Source: Opisthorchis felineus
Lineage: Eukaryota > Platyhelminthes > Trematoda > Opisthorchiida > Opisthorchiidae
Assembly (NCBI GenBank): GCA_004794785.1
Contig: SJOL01001990.1
Location: 1 to 64,000, forward strand
Direction: 5' to 3'
Length of the DNA stretch: 64,000 nt
A program made the translations under genes and the position numbers. The notes under the pieces were generated by a model. It saw only the letters and a list, made by a program, of their open reading frames with translations. It had not been told where the DNA came from and did not search any database. Below, piece by piece: positions 1 through 9,837 of the stretch (its first letter is position 1; each line of letters opens with the position of its first letter).

Positions 1-1290
1 ATTTCTGGCCCAGTAGCAGATGAAATCAGAAGTCAGCAGACAGTGGTCACTATGTCCCAGTGGAGCGTTAATTACCACCTGCTCGACGACGTGTCTTTTG
101 TTGATGATGACCAAACCCAGAAGGGATGGTAGTTAGCCTGAGCAGTATCTGGTGGATGCAACGACATGTTGAGTCCAGGCGCTCTATTGAACGATTTTGG
201 TCAGCGCCGCTGAAAAAGGTCCGCTTGATCAGACGCGCTGGAGCTCCATCCAGGAGGCCCTTGGATCATTGAAATCGCCTACCAGCAAGAGGTGAGTGAA
301 GTGGTAACTGGATGAGAGTTGCTCAAGGGTTCGTATGAGGAACTGGTCACCTTCCGGAGGACTCGAGGGGCAACGGTAGACCACACCGAGAAGGGGAGAA
401 TCGGACCGGTACAGTGGGATCTGAATCCACAGTGCATCGCAAAAAGGTGCAGGAGTGGTATCGCAGAAGTCAATCGGGATGGGCAGGGCGGCATGTGTGT
501 ATAAAGCAATCCCACCGGCCCTCCCTCGTTTCGGGTCGCCTCGAAAAACCGTGCAGCCGTCTATCGAGATCTTCGCGTCAGAGACATCCGGTGTAAGCCA
601 GGTCTCTGTGGGTGCGATTATGGACGGCTTTTGAAGGCAAGCTGACTGTTTAATAGCGCACAATTTGTTAAAAAGGCTGAAGCAGTTAGTGGACAAGCAC
701 TTCAGCACTGTCTCTGCTGCCTCCAAAGGTGAGGAGCCGAGAGGTTTGTAACCAGAGAGGCTAGCAGACTTAATAGCTGTACGTCGGGTTTGAGCCCGAG
801 GCTTCGAAGGAGCCTCTGCGGCATACTGATCTACTTCCCGTCTTTGTGGTTCAGACAGCTGCTTCCCATTTGCAGGGTTTTTTTGCCCCGTGGGAGCCTA
901 GTTTGGGTGAGCCTATTATTTTTGGGGAACGGAGCTTTTTCCCCGGTGGGTGAAAATTTGACAGCTGCTACTTGTAGCTCTTTCAACACCGCCTTTCTGA
1001 CGACTAGCTTTGCTGTTGCTCGGCAAACCTGTGTCTCTTTTTTTGTGCATTTTTGCGCGGTTTGTTCGAGAAGGTGCTTTTTTGCGCCCCTTGGCCTTGG
1101 TGGCAACAGCAAGAAATAGTCCTTTTGGTGGCGCTCCCATGAGGCCCGGTTTCGCAGAGGACTGCACCTTGAAGCCTACCAGTAGTTTTCTGATTTGGCG
1201 AATCTTATGATACTTATTTGGCTGCAGTCGCCTGCCTTTCGTGTTTGTGTGGACTTCCGAATCGCCCGCGATCAGTGTGGCCAACTGGGT
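1..1290 (-). mobile_element. Inverted partial copy of the CR1-like LINE (left arm)
   Basis: This segment is the reverse complement of 8548-9837; paired positions sum to 9838. Read on the minus strand it holds the end of ORF1 (a basic region) and the apurinic-type endonuclease start of ORF2 (open frame 726 down to 229). The translations match the right copy exactly. I found one mismatch (position 1276 against 8562). The match stops abruptly at 1290/1291, inside ORF1, and its other end runs off the window edge, so the true arm length is unknown. The copy carries the same in-frame stop after the endonuclease as the right copy. That points to duplication of an already broken element rather than two separate retrotranspositions. 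Confidence 0.9.
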
Positions 1291-1848
1291 AAAATCAAGG
1301 ATGGTTTGGAGAATGCAGCATTTAGTAACTTGCTTGTAATTAGGATATGAACCACATAACGCGAAGCAAAATGTAGTGCAGTTACAACAATTCACCTTGA
1401 TTCTCCGTGCGTTGGAGTGAAAAGGACGCCAAACACGAAGTAAGAATGTTTCGGTCTGAGGATTTGCTTAGGTTGTATGTTTAAGGAGAAGTTTCTAGAC
1501 ATTTTGCCCAAAGTCCCTGCGGAATAGATTAAATCGCCTCGCTTGAGGGTTCGGCTAAATTGGAGCAGCTATGGAGGACGAAGTGTTACCATTACTAGAC
1601 CGTGGTACCCGCGTCTTAAGGATGTGGGTCTGTGTCGCAGGAGCTTGTTGTTATGAGAAAGGGTGAAGTGAAAGCTTTAGGGGGTGTGCAGTAGGCATCT
1701 TTTAGACCTGCGGTATTCCATATTGATCCGGCTTTTTGCCGAACATCTCCGAGCGTAGTAATGTCGCGTTGCAGCCATGAGTCATACACTGCTGTAGTAC
1801 TCTGTCATGAGACAGCCCGAAGCGGGATACAGAACTGTGATCCCGGGC
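1291..1848. other. Unassigned sequence
   Basis: I see no convincing gene here. A short open frame crosses from the inverted LINE arm into the first 100 bases, but it is only the LINE frame running on past the junction. Confidence 0.5.
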
Positions 1849-2350
1849 TGAAAATAATATCAATAATGTTTATTCTCAACGGGTGGATGGCATACCGTCA
1901 GGCATGAGCATAATGGTACAGTGAGAATAAAATTATGACTGGTGGTATCTGTAGGTGCTGAAGATCGCACGGAAACGGGGCAGTCTCACAAATAGTGGGC
2001 AGTATCCGACGTAGACGCGGTCATGCCTAAACTGCTAAAACCTTAATACGGTGAACATCAAGGGGAGCGAAACGCAGCTACCGGTGAGTTATTAGGCCAG
2101 GAGACATTGCGGAACAGGTTGACAATAGTAGGTTTATTTTCCATCTTGTAGGGAACATGCCAATAGAAGCATGATCGGTTATTGTTGCCTTCCATCTTGC
2201 ATGAGTCGGATAGCACCATAGAAGAGTAACAATCGGAAGTACAACGAACCCCAAATATACGCGGTGAGTAACCATTGGAATAGAGATGGCGTCATTTTCG
2301 AAGGGAACGAGGAAGAGGGGAGGAATATTGCCGAGCCTCAGACGCACGCC
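1849..2350 (-). mobile_element. ATT-tailed repeat element, copy 1
   Basis: Read on the minus strand, this ends in a conserved block (CATGCCTGACGGTATGCC, then a GAGAATAAACATTATT-type tail) at about 1855-1915. The same block occurs on the plus strand at 4032-4104 and 54140-54203. Homology extends upstream through a TCGGATA-TGCCCACT block near 1990-2015 and a TGTTCCCTACAAG block near 2150-2165 that is also present at 3888-3900. The 3' end with a simple ATT repeat is typical of the tail of a LINE or a LINE-mobilised SINE. No protein domain is visible in the 89-codon antisense frame at 2078-2347. Family name unknown. Confidence 0.7.
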
Positions 2351-3399
2351 TAAAATTTCTCTGAAACAGTAGTTTGAAGGAAATCTTTAACATGACCTTT
2401 TAGTATTTGATGGCATATAATTTTAAAATCTCCACATGCGGCCGCAGTTTTTCAGAAGCGGCCCCAAGTTTTCGAACTTGGGGCCCACTGTGGGCGCAGA
2501 ATTAGTACTTTAATGGCTGCTAGTGGCTTCGCGAATGGTCCCTGTGAAAACGGTGGGAAATTTCGTGGAACGGCCGGTTTCTTCAAGTGTTTTCTTCTGT
2601 ATTGGATTAACAGATAATCTCAAAGCGACATAAACAATAAGTACGCCCTCTATGTCTGCGGAAACTGAAAATGGAGCAGCCATTTACGACCTATTTAGGA
2701 AAAAGTCTTCTATCGTTGCGGCAGGCGCCCGCCGAAGCCAAGGAATTCGTCACAGCTGGTAAGCCTTTTGTTTTTTATGGTGGCCAACACACGCTATATC
2801 TGTCTCAAAGCAAGGTTTAATATTCACCGATATACTGAACCGCCAAAAGTGCCGTTGGATGAACTAGTGTGTTCGTGGGCAGAACAAGCAGACATCATAA
2901 TAAGGTGGCAAGTGTTTTCAAGTCCTCGCACAAATTAAACGGACTGAGATGGTTTTGTGGGTGCACGTAACACGCTCGTCCGGGAAGTATTAGGGTTATG
3001 GTCAACTACGAGCAAGCCATCAGACTGGGTATGGTAGTCGCGGTACTCTCATCACGTCTCTGTGCTTAGGTTCGTGGACAGCCCCTTCCTGAACATATTG
3101 GGCGGGCCTTTTAGGGTGGTGTTGCGTGTTTGTACGATGAGGTGACCTCAGAATGGCGCTGTTACATCTTGGACGCTTCGAGAAACGAGTTGCCTCTGAG
3201 GCATCATACCACGCATATTTAGTGAGTCTCTTAGCATGTTTTGCTCTGCCTGCAGCGAATTTTTCGTCCGCCCGGGATATATTCTACAACCAGGGCAAGC
3301 CCAGGCCAGCGGCACAGGCGTCCGACAAAAGTTGTTTCCATTTAAGTTTTCTCTTTCCTCCATTAGAGAAGGCGGGTAATGACGTTCAGCATAAGGTAG
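2351..3399. other. Unassigned sequence
   Basis: The plus frame 3153-3593 and the overlapping minus frames show no domain I recognise. The last part may be the degraded upstream end of the RTE-like LINE that becomes readable from about 3480. Confidence 0.4.
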
Positions 3400-3479
3400 G
3401 AAGATCTTTGGAAGGAGGGCATGCAGTTACAGTGAGAGTTGTCAACCGTGCAGTCTGTCGCATAGCCGCGGACAGGATG

Positions 3480-3736
3480 TGTGAGAGAGGCAGACGTGGT
3501 ACAGAAAAACATGGAGAGCTCTCCAAATGCTTCCGTACAAAAGCGGTGTACGTCAGGCGTGCCCACGTTCTCCATTCCTGTTTAATTTCGTGATCGATGA
3601 GATAATGGGACGAACGATGAAATGTTTCCGGAAACGCGTTGTTCAAGTAGTCTGGGGCGAGTCTGGAATATGCAGACGAAATCGTTCTCATCTTCGAAGA
3701 GGAGGAGATGTTTCAGGTGTTTTTGGTCGTACCTCA
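3480..3736 (+). pseudogene. RTE-like LINE reverse transcriptase, palm fragment (5' piece)
   Basis: Frame 2 (from about 3527) reads SGVRQACPRSPFLFNFVIDE, the classic block before the active site of non-LTR reverse transcriptases (usually GVRQGCPLSP). After a frameshift, frame 3 reads LEYADEIVLIFEEEE from 3663. The catalytic YADD box is therefore YADE (3669-3680), with the second aspartate changed to glutamate. Frameshifts and this substitution make the fragment a pseudogene. Its reading is cut at about 3736 by an ATT-tailed element and resumes near 4104, so the two parts were once one ORF. The clade is inferred from general similarity to RTE-like flatworm LINEs. Confidence 0.8.
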
Positions 3737-4104
3737 TGCCCATTGTCTAAGTTTTTTTCTTTAGGTTCCCACAAGCGCCGTGACTTTTCACGTAATAAGC
3801 ATGCCTCATTGGTTGTAATTCCCTCTCCATTTTGCTGTTGCCTGCCGCGTTCAGGTTGTAGCGAGCCGATTATGCCTCAATCGGCGTGCTCCCTACAAGT
3901 TAGGAAATAACCTTATTATTATTATTAGTATCATTATTATTAATAATGCCCACTCTTTATGACACTTCCCCTTTTCTGCGCAATCCCCTGTACTTACGAA
4001 CCCCGCCAGTCATGCTTTTATTCTGACTGCAACATTATGGTCATGCCTGACGGCATGCCACCCACCAGTTGGGAATAAAGATTATTATTGTTATTATTAT
4101 TATA
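3737..4104 (+). mobile_element. ATT-tailed repeat element, copy 2, inserted in an RTE-like LINE
   Basis: The segment has an internal ATT-rich run at about 3911-3942, then the family block TGCCCACTCTTTATGACACT at about 3947, CATGCCTGACGGCATGCC near 4033, GGGAATAAAG and a terminal ATT run at 4084-4104. On both sides the reverse-transcriptase ORF of another LINE is readable, ending near 3736 and resuming as a KVPPSFGMHF-type thumb region at about 4110. This is a nested insertion. The left boundary is uncertain by some tens of bases. Confidence 0.7.
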
Positions 4105-4900
4105 AACTAATTAAAGTCCCCCCGTCCTTTGGCATGCACTTCACACCAACAAAGTGTAAGGTTATGCTCCTGGACATGCAGTCACCGAACAAACCACTTA
4201 CAGTCCAAGGAGAGGCACACGAATTCGTGCAGCGTTTTATGTAAATTCGGAGTCGTATGAGTTTTGATTTTAATGTGACAGGTGAGTTCAATGCACGAAT
4301 CTGCAAGGCCCGCTTCGCGTTTGCTAATTTGAAACACCTATGTCGTCAAAGCGATATATCCCTGAATATCGAGTGACGTGTGTATCAGGCAGCAGTACGA
4401 GCTGTTTTGTTGTATGGCTTTGAGACGGCCTGTTTGAGAAGCAGAGCTAAGACGTTTTCAGGTGTCTGACAATTGTTGTCTCAAAACCATAGCTTGTGTG
4501 GGTCGGTGTCTTTGAATCCGTAAGGCGACAATTAGATGGCGATTTTTCGGTTGTGCACCGGGAGTTTCCACTGAGGAATATTTCCTTGTAGTCTACAGCT
4601 AGATCATTATCATTATCTGAGACAGCTGGATCGCATCAGGTTTGGCTGTTTTAGTAGCTCATTTATTTGGACATAGTAGACATGATTTTGGAAGTGAAAA
4701 TTGGTTGCAATACTTCGAAATGAACGATGAGTTGGATGAGGCCCAGAAAGGAGCCTCTTGTTGGTGAGACTGCTACAGTGGTTGACTATGGGATGGTTAC
4801 AAGTTTGATGAGGAAGACGGAGTTCTCGACTTTATTAAGCTACGCTCTATCGGTAGCAGAAAGCAGAAGTTGAGTGAAGTTGGGATTTAGTGCTCTAAAC
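4105..4900 (+). pseudogene. RTE-like LINE ORF2, thumb and C-terminal fragment (3' piece)
   Basis: Directly after the inserted ATT-tailed element the frame reads PPSFGMHFTPTKCKVMLLD (about 4113-4170), then NARICKARFAFANL after a stop and frameshift (about 4280), then VYQAAVRAVLLYGFET near 4382-4430. This order is what follows the active site in RTE-like LINEs (thumb, then the VY-AAVR-VLLYG-ETW block). From 4440 on, stops and frameshifts accumulate, and the reading fades by about 4900. It is a dead element. Together with 3480-3736 it shows one LINE interrupted by a younger insertion. Confidence 0.75.
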
Positions 4901-5279
4901 GAACGGATATGATACCAAGCACCTACCCACTCATTAGATCTTCGCTATGGCTTCATCCATGAACGCACGTTTAGGGGCGCATGTGGTCCTTGGATCCTGG
5001 GGCTCAAGTCTATACTACTTGGTCTCACGACTGACAAGTTAGCCACTGCAACTTTGTTTAATTATGTGTTTTAAATTATATCGCGGAAGATTTGTACGAG
5101 TCGTAATTTACTATACATTTTTACTTTCAGAAACCCTGTCGAGTAAAAGCGGCTTCCTGAAACTGAGGGCTGGAATGACTACACATTACGTTTGTACTGA
5201 TGTAACCAATAAATAGAAACATGATTTGTTAAGGGTGGTTGTGTGTTTTTTAGGCATGGGGTTGACAGACGGACATGCA
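4901..5279. other. Unassigned sequence
   Basis: No gene or repeat family recognised. An AATAAA motif occurs at about 5209, just before the tandem repeat, but no transcript can be tied to it. Confidence 0.4.
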
Positions 5280-5945
5280 TGGATACGAGGGACGCCGTTG
5301 GTCGTTGGATTAGTCAACTTTGTATATTTGGGGCATGTTTACGGACCCAACAGTTACTATCAGTAACCACGGTAGGCGACATCGAGTACAGTTATGAGTA
5401 TGACGGGCTGTCGTTGGCCATTGGACAAGGCTCTTGGGCATAGTTTGGGCCTCATACTCAGCGTTGCACATAGCCACAGGCCTAGCAATTACGATAGGTA
5501 GCCAAGGTAGGCGATATCGACTACAGTTATGAGTATGACGGGCCGCTGTTGGCCGCTAGATAAGAAGATCACGCATAGTTGAGGCATCATTTTTATCGGC
5601 CCACATAGAAACTGGCCTGGTGTTTACTACAGGTAGCAGACACAAGCGACGGGGCGCACAGTTATGTGTATGACGGGCTGTCGTTGGCCGTTAGATTAGG
5701 ATACCGTGCATAGTTGAGGCCTAATAACCAGCGTCGCATATGGGCACTGGCCTAGCAGTTACAAAAAGTAGCCAAGGTGGACGATATCGCGTACAGTTAT
5801 GAGTATGACATCTGTCCTTCGCCGTTAGATTAGGTTTGTGTGCATAGTTAGCCACTGGATTAGGTTGCCGTGCATAAGTGAGGCCTCATAATCATCGTCG
5901 CACATAGAAACGGACCCAACAGTTACGATAAGTAGCCTAGGTGAG
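5280..5945 (+). repeat. Tandem repeat with a 135-bp unit
   Basis: The anchor CAGTTATG occurs at 5389, 5524, 5659 and 5794, exactly 135 bases apart. A second anchor, GACGGG or its variant, lies at 5402, 5537, 5672 and 5807, again 135 apart. A shortened first unit starts near 5280. The last unit carries an extra ~31 bases (5838-5868, a local duplication around GATTAGG...GTGCATAG), so about 4.5-5 units are present. Units differ at many bases, so the array is old. The sequence ACGGACCCAACAGTTA appears in the first unit (about 5341) and the last (about 5912). The 66-codon frame at 5243-5443 is not a gene. Confidence 0.9.
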
Positions 5946-6627
5946 TGAAAAGGGCCACCGTCATCATGGTGACCGGCAAAGGATGCCCTTAGTTGCCATT
6001 ATTATATTTGCACTTTGTGACGCATTTCACCTACGGAGCGTCAAATTCCCGATAGGAATGATCTCACCGTGTTGGTAATTTACCTGCAGTCATCTCGTGA
6101 CGCCATATCGTCCACGGGCTAGTTATGCATATCAGGGAAAGGGGATCATTCACGGAGTTGTCACTCGCATTGCCACTGCACAATTCATGCAATCGCCTAA
6201 CAGCGTTCTACTTAGTGGAATCTGAGCTCCATAGAAAATATGTCGCGACGAAGTTCGCCGAACAATATCATCTCATGTGGTAAATCTGAAGAGTACAAAG
6301 CGAACAAAAGTCAATGACCGATTTTCCTGGATGGAATTTGCATTGAATATTCTGCAGATTTTATTTCGTTCTTGAAGAACACCGAAGAACGCCAAAATAT
6401 GCTAAAGTGCGATTTCGTGTTTCATCTCTCGTAAACTGGTAACAAAATGCGAATCGGTGATGGTACGTGACCTTGAAATTTTGCTCACTTAAACAAAATG
6501 CTATGAGCGAGACATCACCGAAAGGTGCAAATGGATTAGACAAACTCCCCGTTAAAATCACAACTTTGAAAACCCTATAGTTTCGGCGAAAATAATTTGG
6601 GTGTGCTTCTAGTGGGCGGCACAATAA
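5946..6627. other. Unassigned sequence upstream of the LINE
   Basis: No domain is visible. The minus frame 6361-6687 resembles the start of minus frame 6794-7063 only because both cross the duplicated LINE 5' segment. Confidence 0.4.
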
Positions 6628-7190
6628 GGTACGTTCAAAATCGGTTTCGTTTTTCCCTCGCGCGAAGTTGTGAAAGAGTTTTTTCACTGTTCAACCTATT
6701 TACAGAGTTCACACGTGTCATTTGTTGGATTTTTTCACTCTAACATAAAATTTACGTGACCAGCTCTGTTATTCTGCATTCAGTTCCTATTTTTCATGCA
6801 TACTCAATGATGACACTTAGAGAATGCATCCAGTCTGATAAGCTAAGTTGAGACATGTGTTTCGTATATCGAGTTGTCGATTGCCGAGACGAGCGTTGTT
6901 TTGCGTGCCTGATTCGGAGTGGTGGAAACTTCGAGGTGGACAGAATTTGACATGATAGAAGGGAATGAAGAATATTATGAACAGTTTTGGCTTGGCGCGC
7001 ACCGGTACGTTCGAAATCGGTTTCGTTTTTTCCCCGTGCGATTTTGTGGAAGAATTCTTTCACTGTTCACTCTGCTATAGAGTTCACACGTGTCATTTGT
7101 TGGTTTTTTTCACTCTAACATAACATTTACGTGATAACATCTGTCATTTCGCACTCATTTCCTATTTTGCAACCATTCCCAATGTTGGCC
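6628..7190 (+). repeat. Duplicated 5' segment (monomer-like) of the CR1-like LINE
   Basis: About 185 bases starting GGTACGTTC at 6629 recur at 7005, a shift of 376 bases. Shared blocks include ATCGGTTTCGTTTTT, GAGTTCACACGTGTCATTTG and TTTTTTCACTCTAACATAA. The second copy runs directly into the ORF1 start (ATG 7182); the first ends in a similar CAATG context (about 6808) without an ORF. Tandem 5' monomers act as internal promoters in some LINEs, and that is an inferred role here. The 190 or so bases between the copies are not clearly related to the sequence before the first copy. Confidence 0.75.
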
Positions 7191-8922
7191 CAAAGCAATA
7201 CAAGCTGCTCTCCGCAGCCATCGATGGACCACAACAGATGTGGACGACATGGGTGTCCGTCGAATGTAACACGTGGAACGCAATGCCACTCCTGCAAGGC
7301 TTGGTGGCACTTTAAATGCACGGGTTTACAGGACGACCAGGTAAGCCAAATGGTTAACCCTCCTGACCCGTTTGTCTGCGCTAGCTACCTCTGCCTTAAG
7401 GGGGCAATGCAGTCCACAACTAAGAAGACAGCCACCAAAAACGGAACCGAATCTCCACTGCAAAATCAAAAGGCCAGTGTGATTGTTCCGCTTTAATCGG
7501 GACACTCGAAGCGAAACTGGAGCTTTTTCCCAAAGCTCTGGAGGATGCAAACGCAAAGGATACAGCGATGTGGACGAAAGTAAATGGAGCACATTCCTCG
7601 CTGAATGAGTACCTGCGCTATCCAACCGGATACTTTGGCTGCGAATAAAATCGTCCAGCTCTCTGATGCGGCAATAATGACCACCACGGCGTCTCTAGTA
7701 GACGGGGAGAACAGGCTGATCATCTGGAGGTCGTCCTCCAGAAAAACCACGCCAACGAAGCAGGCACAGTCGCCCCTTGGTAGAATCATCACGAAGCCCG
7801 ATCACGAATTGCTTCACGCAGATTGGCTACGTCAGAAGGGAAGCAAGCGAACACGGATTTCTAGTCACCATTTCCTCCCCATCTACCGTACAGAAAATCT
7901 TGGAGCGGGCTGTCAGCATTCAAAAGACCTACACAACGATCCGGGGTATATCTGAAGATCGCCCTCTAGAGGCGCGAAAGCTGGGCCACTGCAGTTCTAG
8001 GGAGGAGGTGCGAAACAGGTTTCCGCCTGGCGCCGATTCAGCCAACCCCAAACTTATTGCGAAACCGATTGTGGTTATAGCCCCTTGTGCCCCTGAATGC
8101 ACGCCGACGCAACCGGCCGCAACTCCGGATTGCAGCTTCTACTCAAAGACCGCAGACCCCCTTACTACCCAAGGCAGCGATGCTCAGGAGGAGGCAAGCC
8201 TCACGAGGACGCAGTGTCCAAAGTACGTGAAGCTATCAGCGCTTCTTTCCGTACCAGACAATAAAGGATCAGCAGTGATCCCCACACCCAAACCATAACT
8301 TCCGAGCTGGACTGGGTCAGACGTGCGAAGACAAGCGGCGAAGCCTACCAAGAGATCAACCACATGCGTTGGCCTCGACATCGAGGAATGCTTCGAGAAT
8401 CCTAAAACCACTGAGAATGCGAAACTGCCAATCTTCAACTCCACTCCGACGAACGTGAACTCTTCTATTGTGAACTCAGTCGTCGCCCAGGACCCCGACG
8501 GCCAAAGCCACAAAACTGACCACAACCAACCGGATAGTCCCTCGTACACCCAGTTGGCCACGCTGATCGCGGGCGATTCGGAAGTCCACACAAACACGAA
8601 AGGCAGGCGACTGCAGCCAAATAAGTATCATAAGATTCGCCAAATCAGAAAACTACTGGTAGGCTTCAAGGTGCAGTCCTCTGCGAAACCGGGCCTCATG
8701 GGAGCGCCACCAAAAGGACTATTTCTTGCTGTTGCCACCAAGGCCAAGGGGCGCAAAAAAGCACCTTCTCGAACAAACCGCGCAAAAATGCACAAAAAAA
8801 GAGACACAGGTTTGCCGAGCAACAGCAAAGCTAGTCGTCAGAAAGGCGGTGTTGAAAGAGCTACAAGTAGCAGCTGTCAAATTTTCACCCACCGGGGAAA
8901 AAGCTCCGTTCCCCAAAAATAA
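7182..8922 (+). pseudogene. LINE ORF1: PHD-type zinc finger protein, frameshifted
   Basis: From ATG 7182 the product reads into a C4HC3 PHD-like finger: CGRHGC, then CHSC, HFKC and a closing C-x4-C in PFVCASYLC (about 7236-7395). The frame stops at 7494-7496. Coding resumes in another frame at about 7498 (GTLEAKLELFPKALEDANA, a likely coiled coil), and after a further shift in frame 1 from about 7777 to 8298 and from 8323 to 8922. The last part is very basic (KGRKKAPSRTNRAKMHKKR), as expected for nucleic acid binding. PHD fingers are known in ORF1 proteins of CR1-like LINEs. At least two frameshifts and one stop disable it. The part from 8548 on is duplicated in reverse at 1-1290. Confidence 0.8.
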
Positions 8923-9837
8923 TAGGCTCACCCAAACTAGGCTCCCACGGGGCAAAAAAACCCTGCAAATGGGAAGCAGCTGTCTGAACCACAAAGACGG
9001 GAAGTAGATCAGTATGCCGCAGAGGCTCCTTCGAAGCCTCGGGCTCAAACCCGACGTACAGCTATTAAGTCTGCTAGCCTCTCTGGTTACAAACCTCTCG
9101 GCTCCTCACCTTTGGAGGCAGCAGAGACAGTGCTGAAGTGCTTGTCCACTAACTGCTTCAGCCTTTTTAACAAATTGTGCGCTATTAAACAGTCAGCTTG
9201 CCTTCAAAAGCCGTCCATAATCGCACCCACAGAGACCTGGCTTACACCGGATGTCTCTGACGCGAAGATCTCGATAGACGGCTGCACGGTTTTTCGAGGC
9301 GACCCGAAACGAGGGAGGGCCGGTGGGATTGCTTTATACACACATGCCGCCCTGCCCATCCCGATTGACTTCTGCGATACCACTCCTGCACCTTTTTGCG
9401 ATGCACTGTGGATTCAGATCCCACTGTACCGGTCCGATTCTCCCCTTCTCGGTGTGGTCTACCGTTGCCCCTCGAGTCCTCCGGAAGGTGACCAGTTCCT
9501 CATACGAACCCTTGAGCAACTCTCATCCAGTTACCACTTCACTCACCTCTTGCTGGTAGGCGATTTCAATGATCCAAGGGCCTCCTGGATGGAGCTCCAG
9601 CGCGTCTGATCAAGCGGACCTTTTTCAGCGGCGCTGACCAAAATCGTTCAATAGAGCGCCTGGACTCAACATGTCGTTGCATCCACCAGATACTGCTCAG
9701 GCTAACTACCATCCCTTCTGGGTTTGGTCATCATCAACAAAAGACACGTCGTCGAGCAGGTGGTAATTAACGCTCCACTGGGACATAGTGACCACTGTCT
9801 GCTGACTTCTGATTTCATCTGCTACTGGGCCAGAAAT
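8548..9837 (+). repeat. Right arm of the 1290-bp inverted repeat
   Basis: This arm mirrors 1-1290 with one mismatch seen. The loop between the arms is 7257 bases (1291-8547) and is itself not palindromic. The inner breakpoint is precise: the arms agree through CCAACTGGGT (1281-1290) and then differ completely. The right arm is inside an otherwise continuous LINE, so the left arm is the derived copy. Confidence 0.9.

Noticed and set aside
790..1119. 109-codon plus-strand frame, duplicated exactly at 8719-9048 on the minus strand
   Set aside because: It is the antisense shadow of the basic end of the LINE ORF1. Its exact duplication comes from the inverted repeat, not from a conserved gene.
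5280..5945. Tandem array considered as a CRISPR
   Set aside because: The unit is 135 bases with no spacer-repeat alternation, and the genome is eukaryotic.
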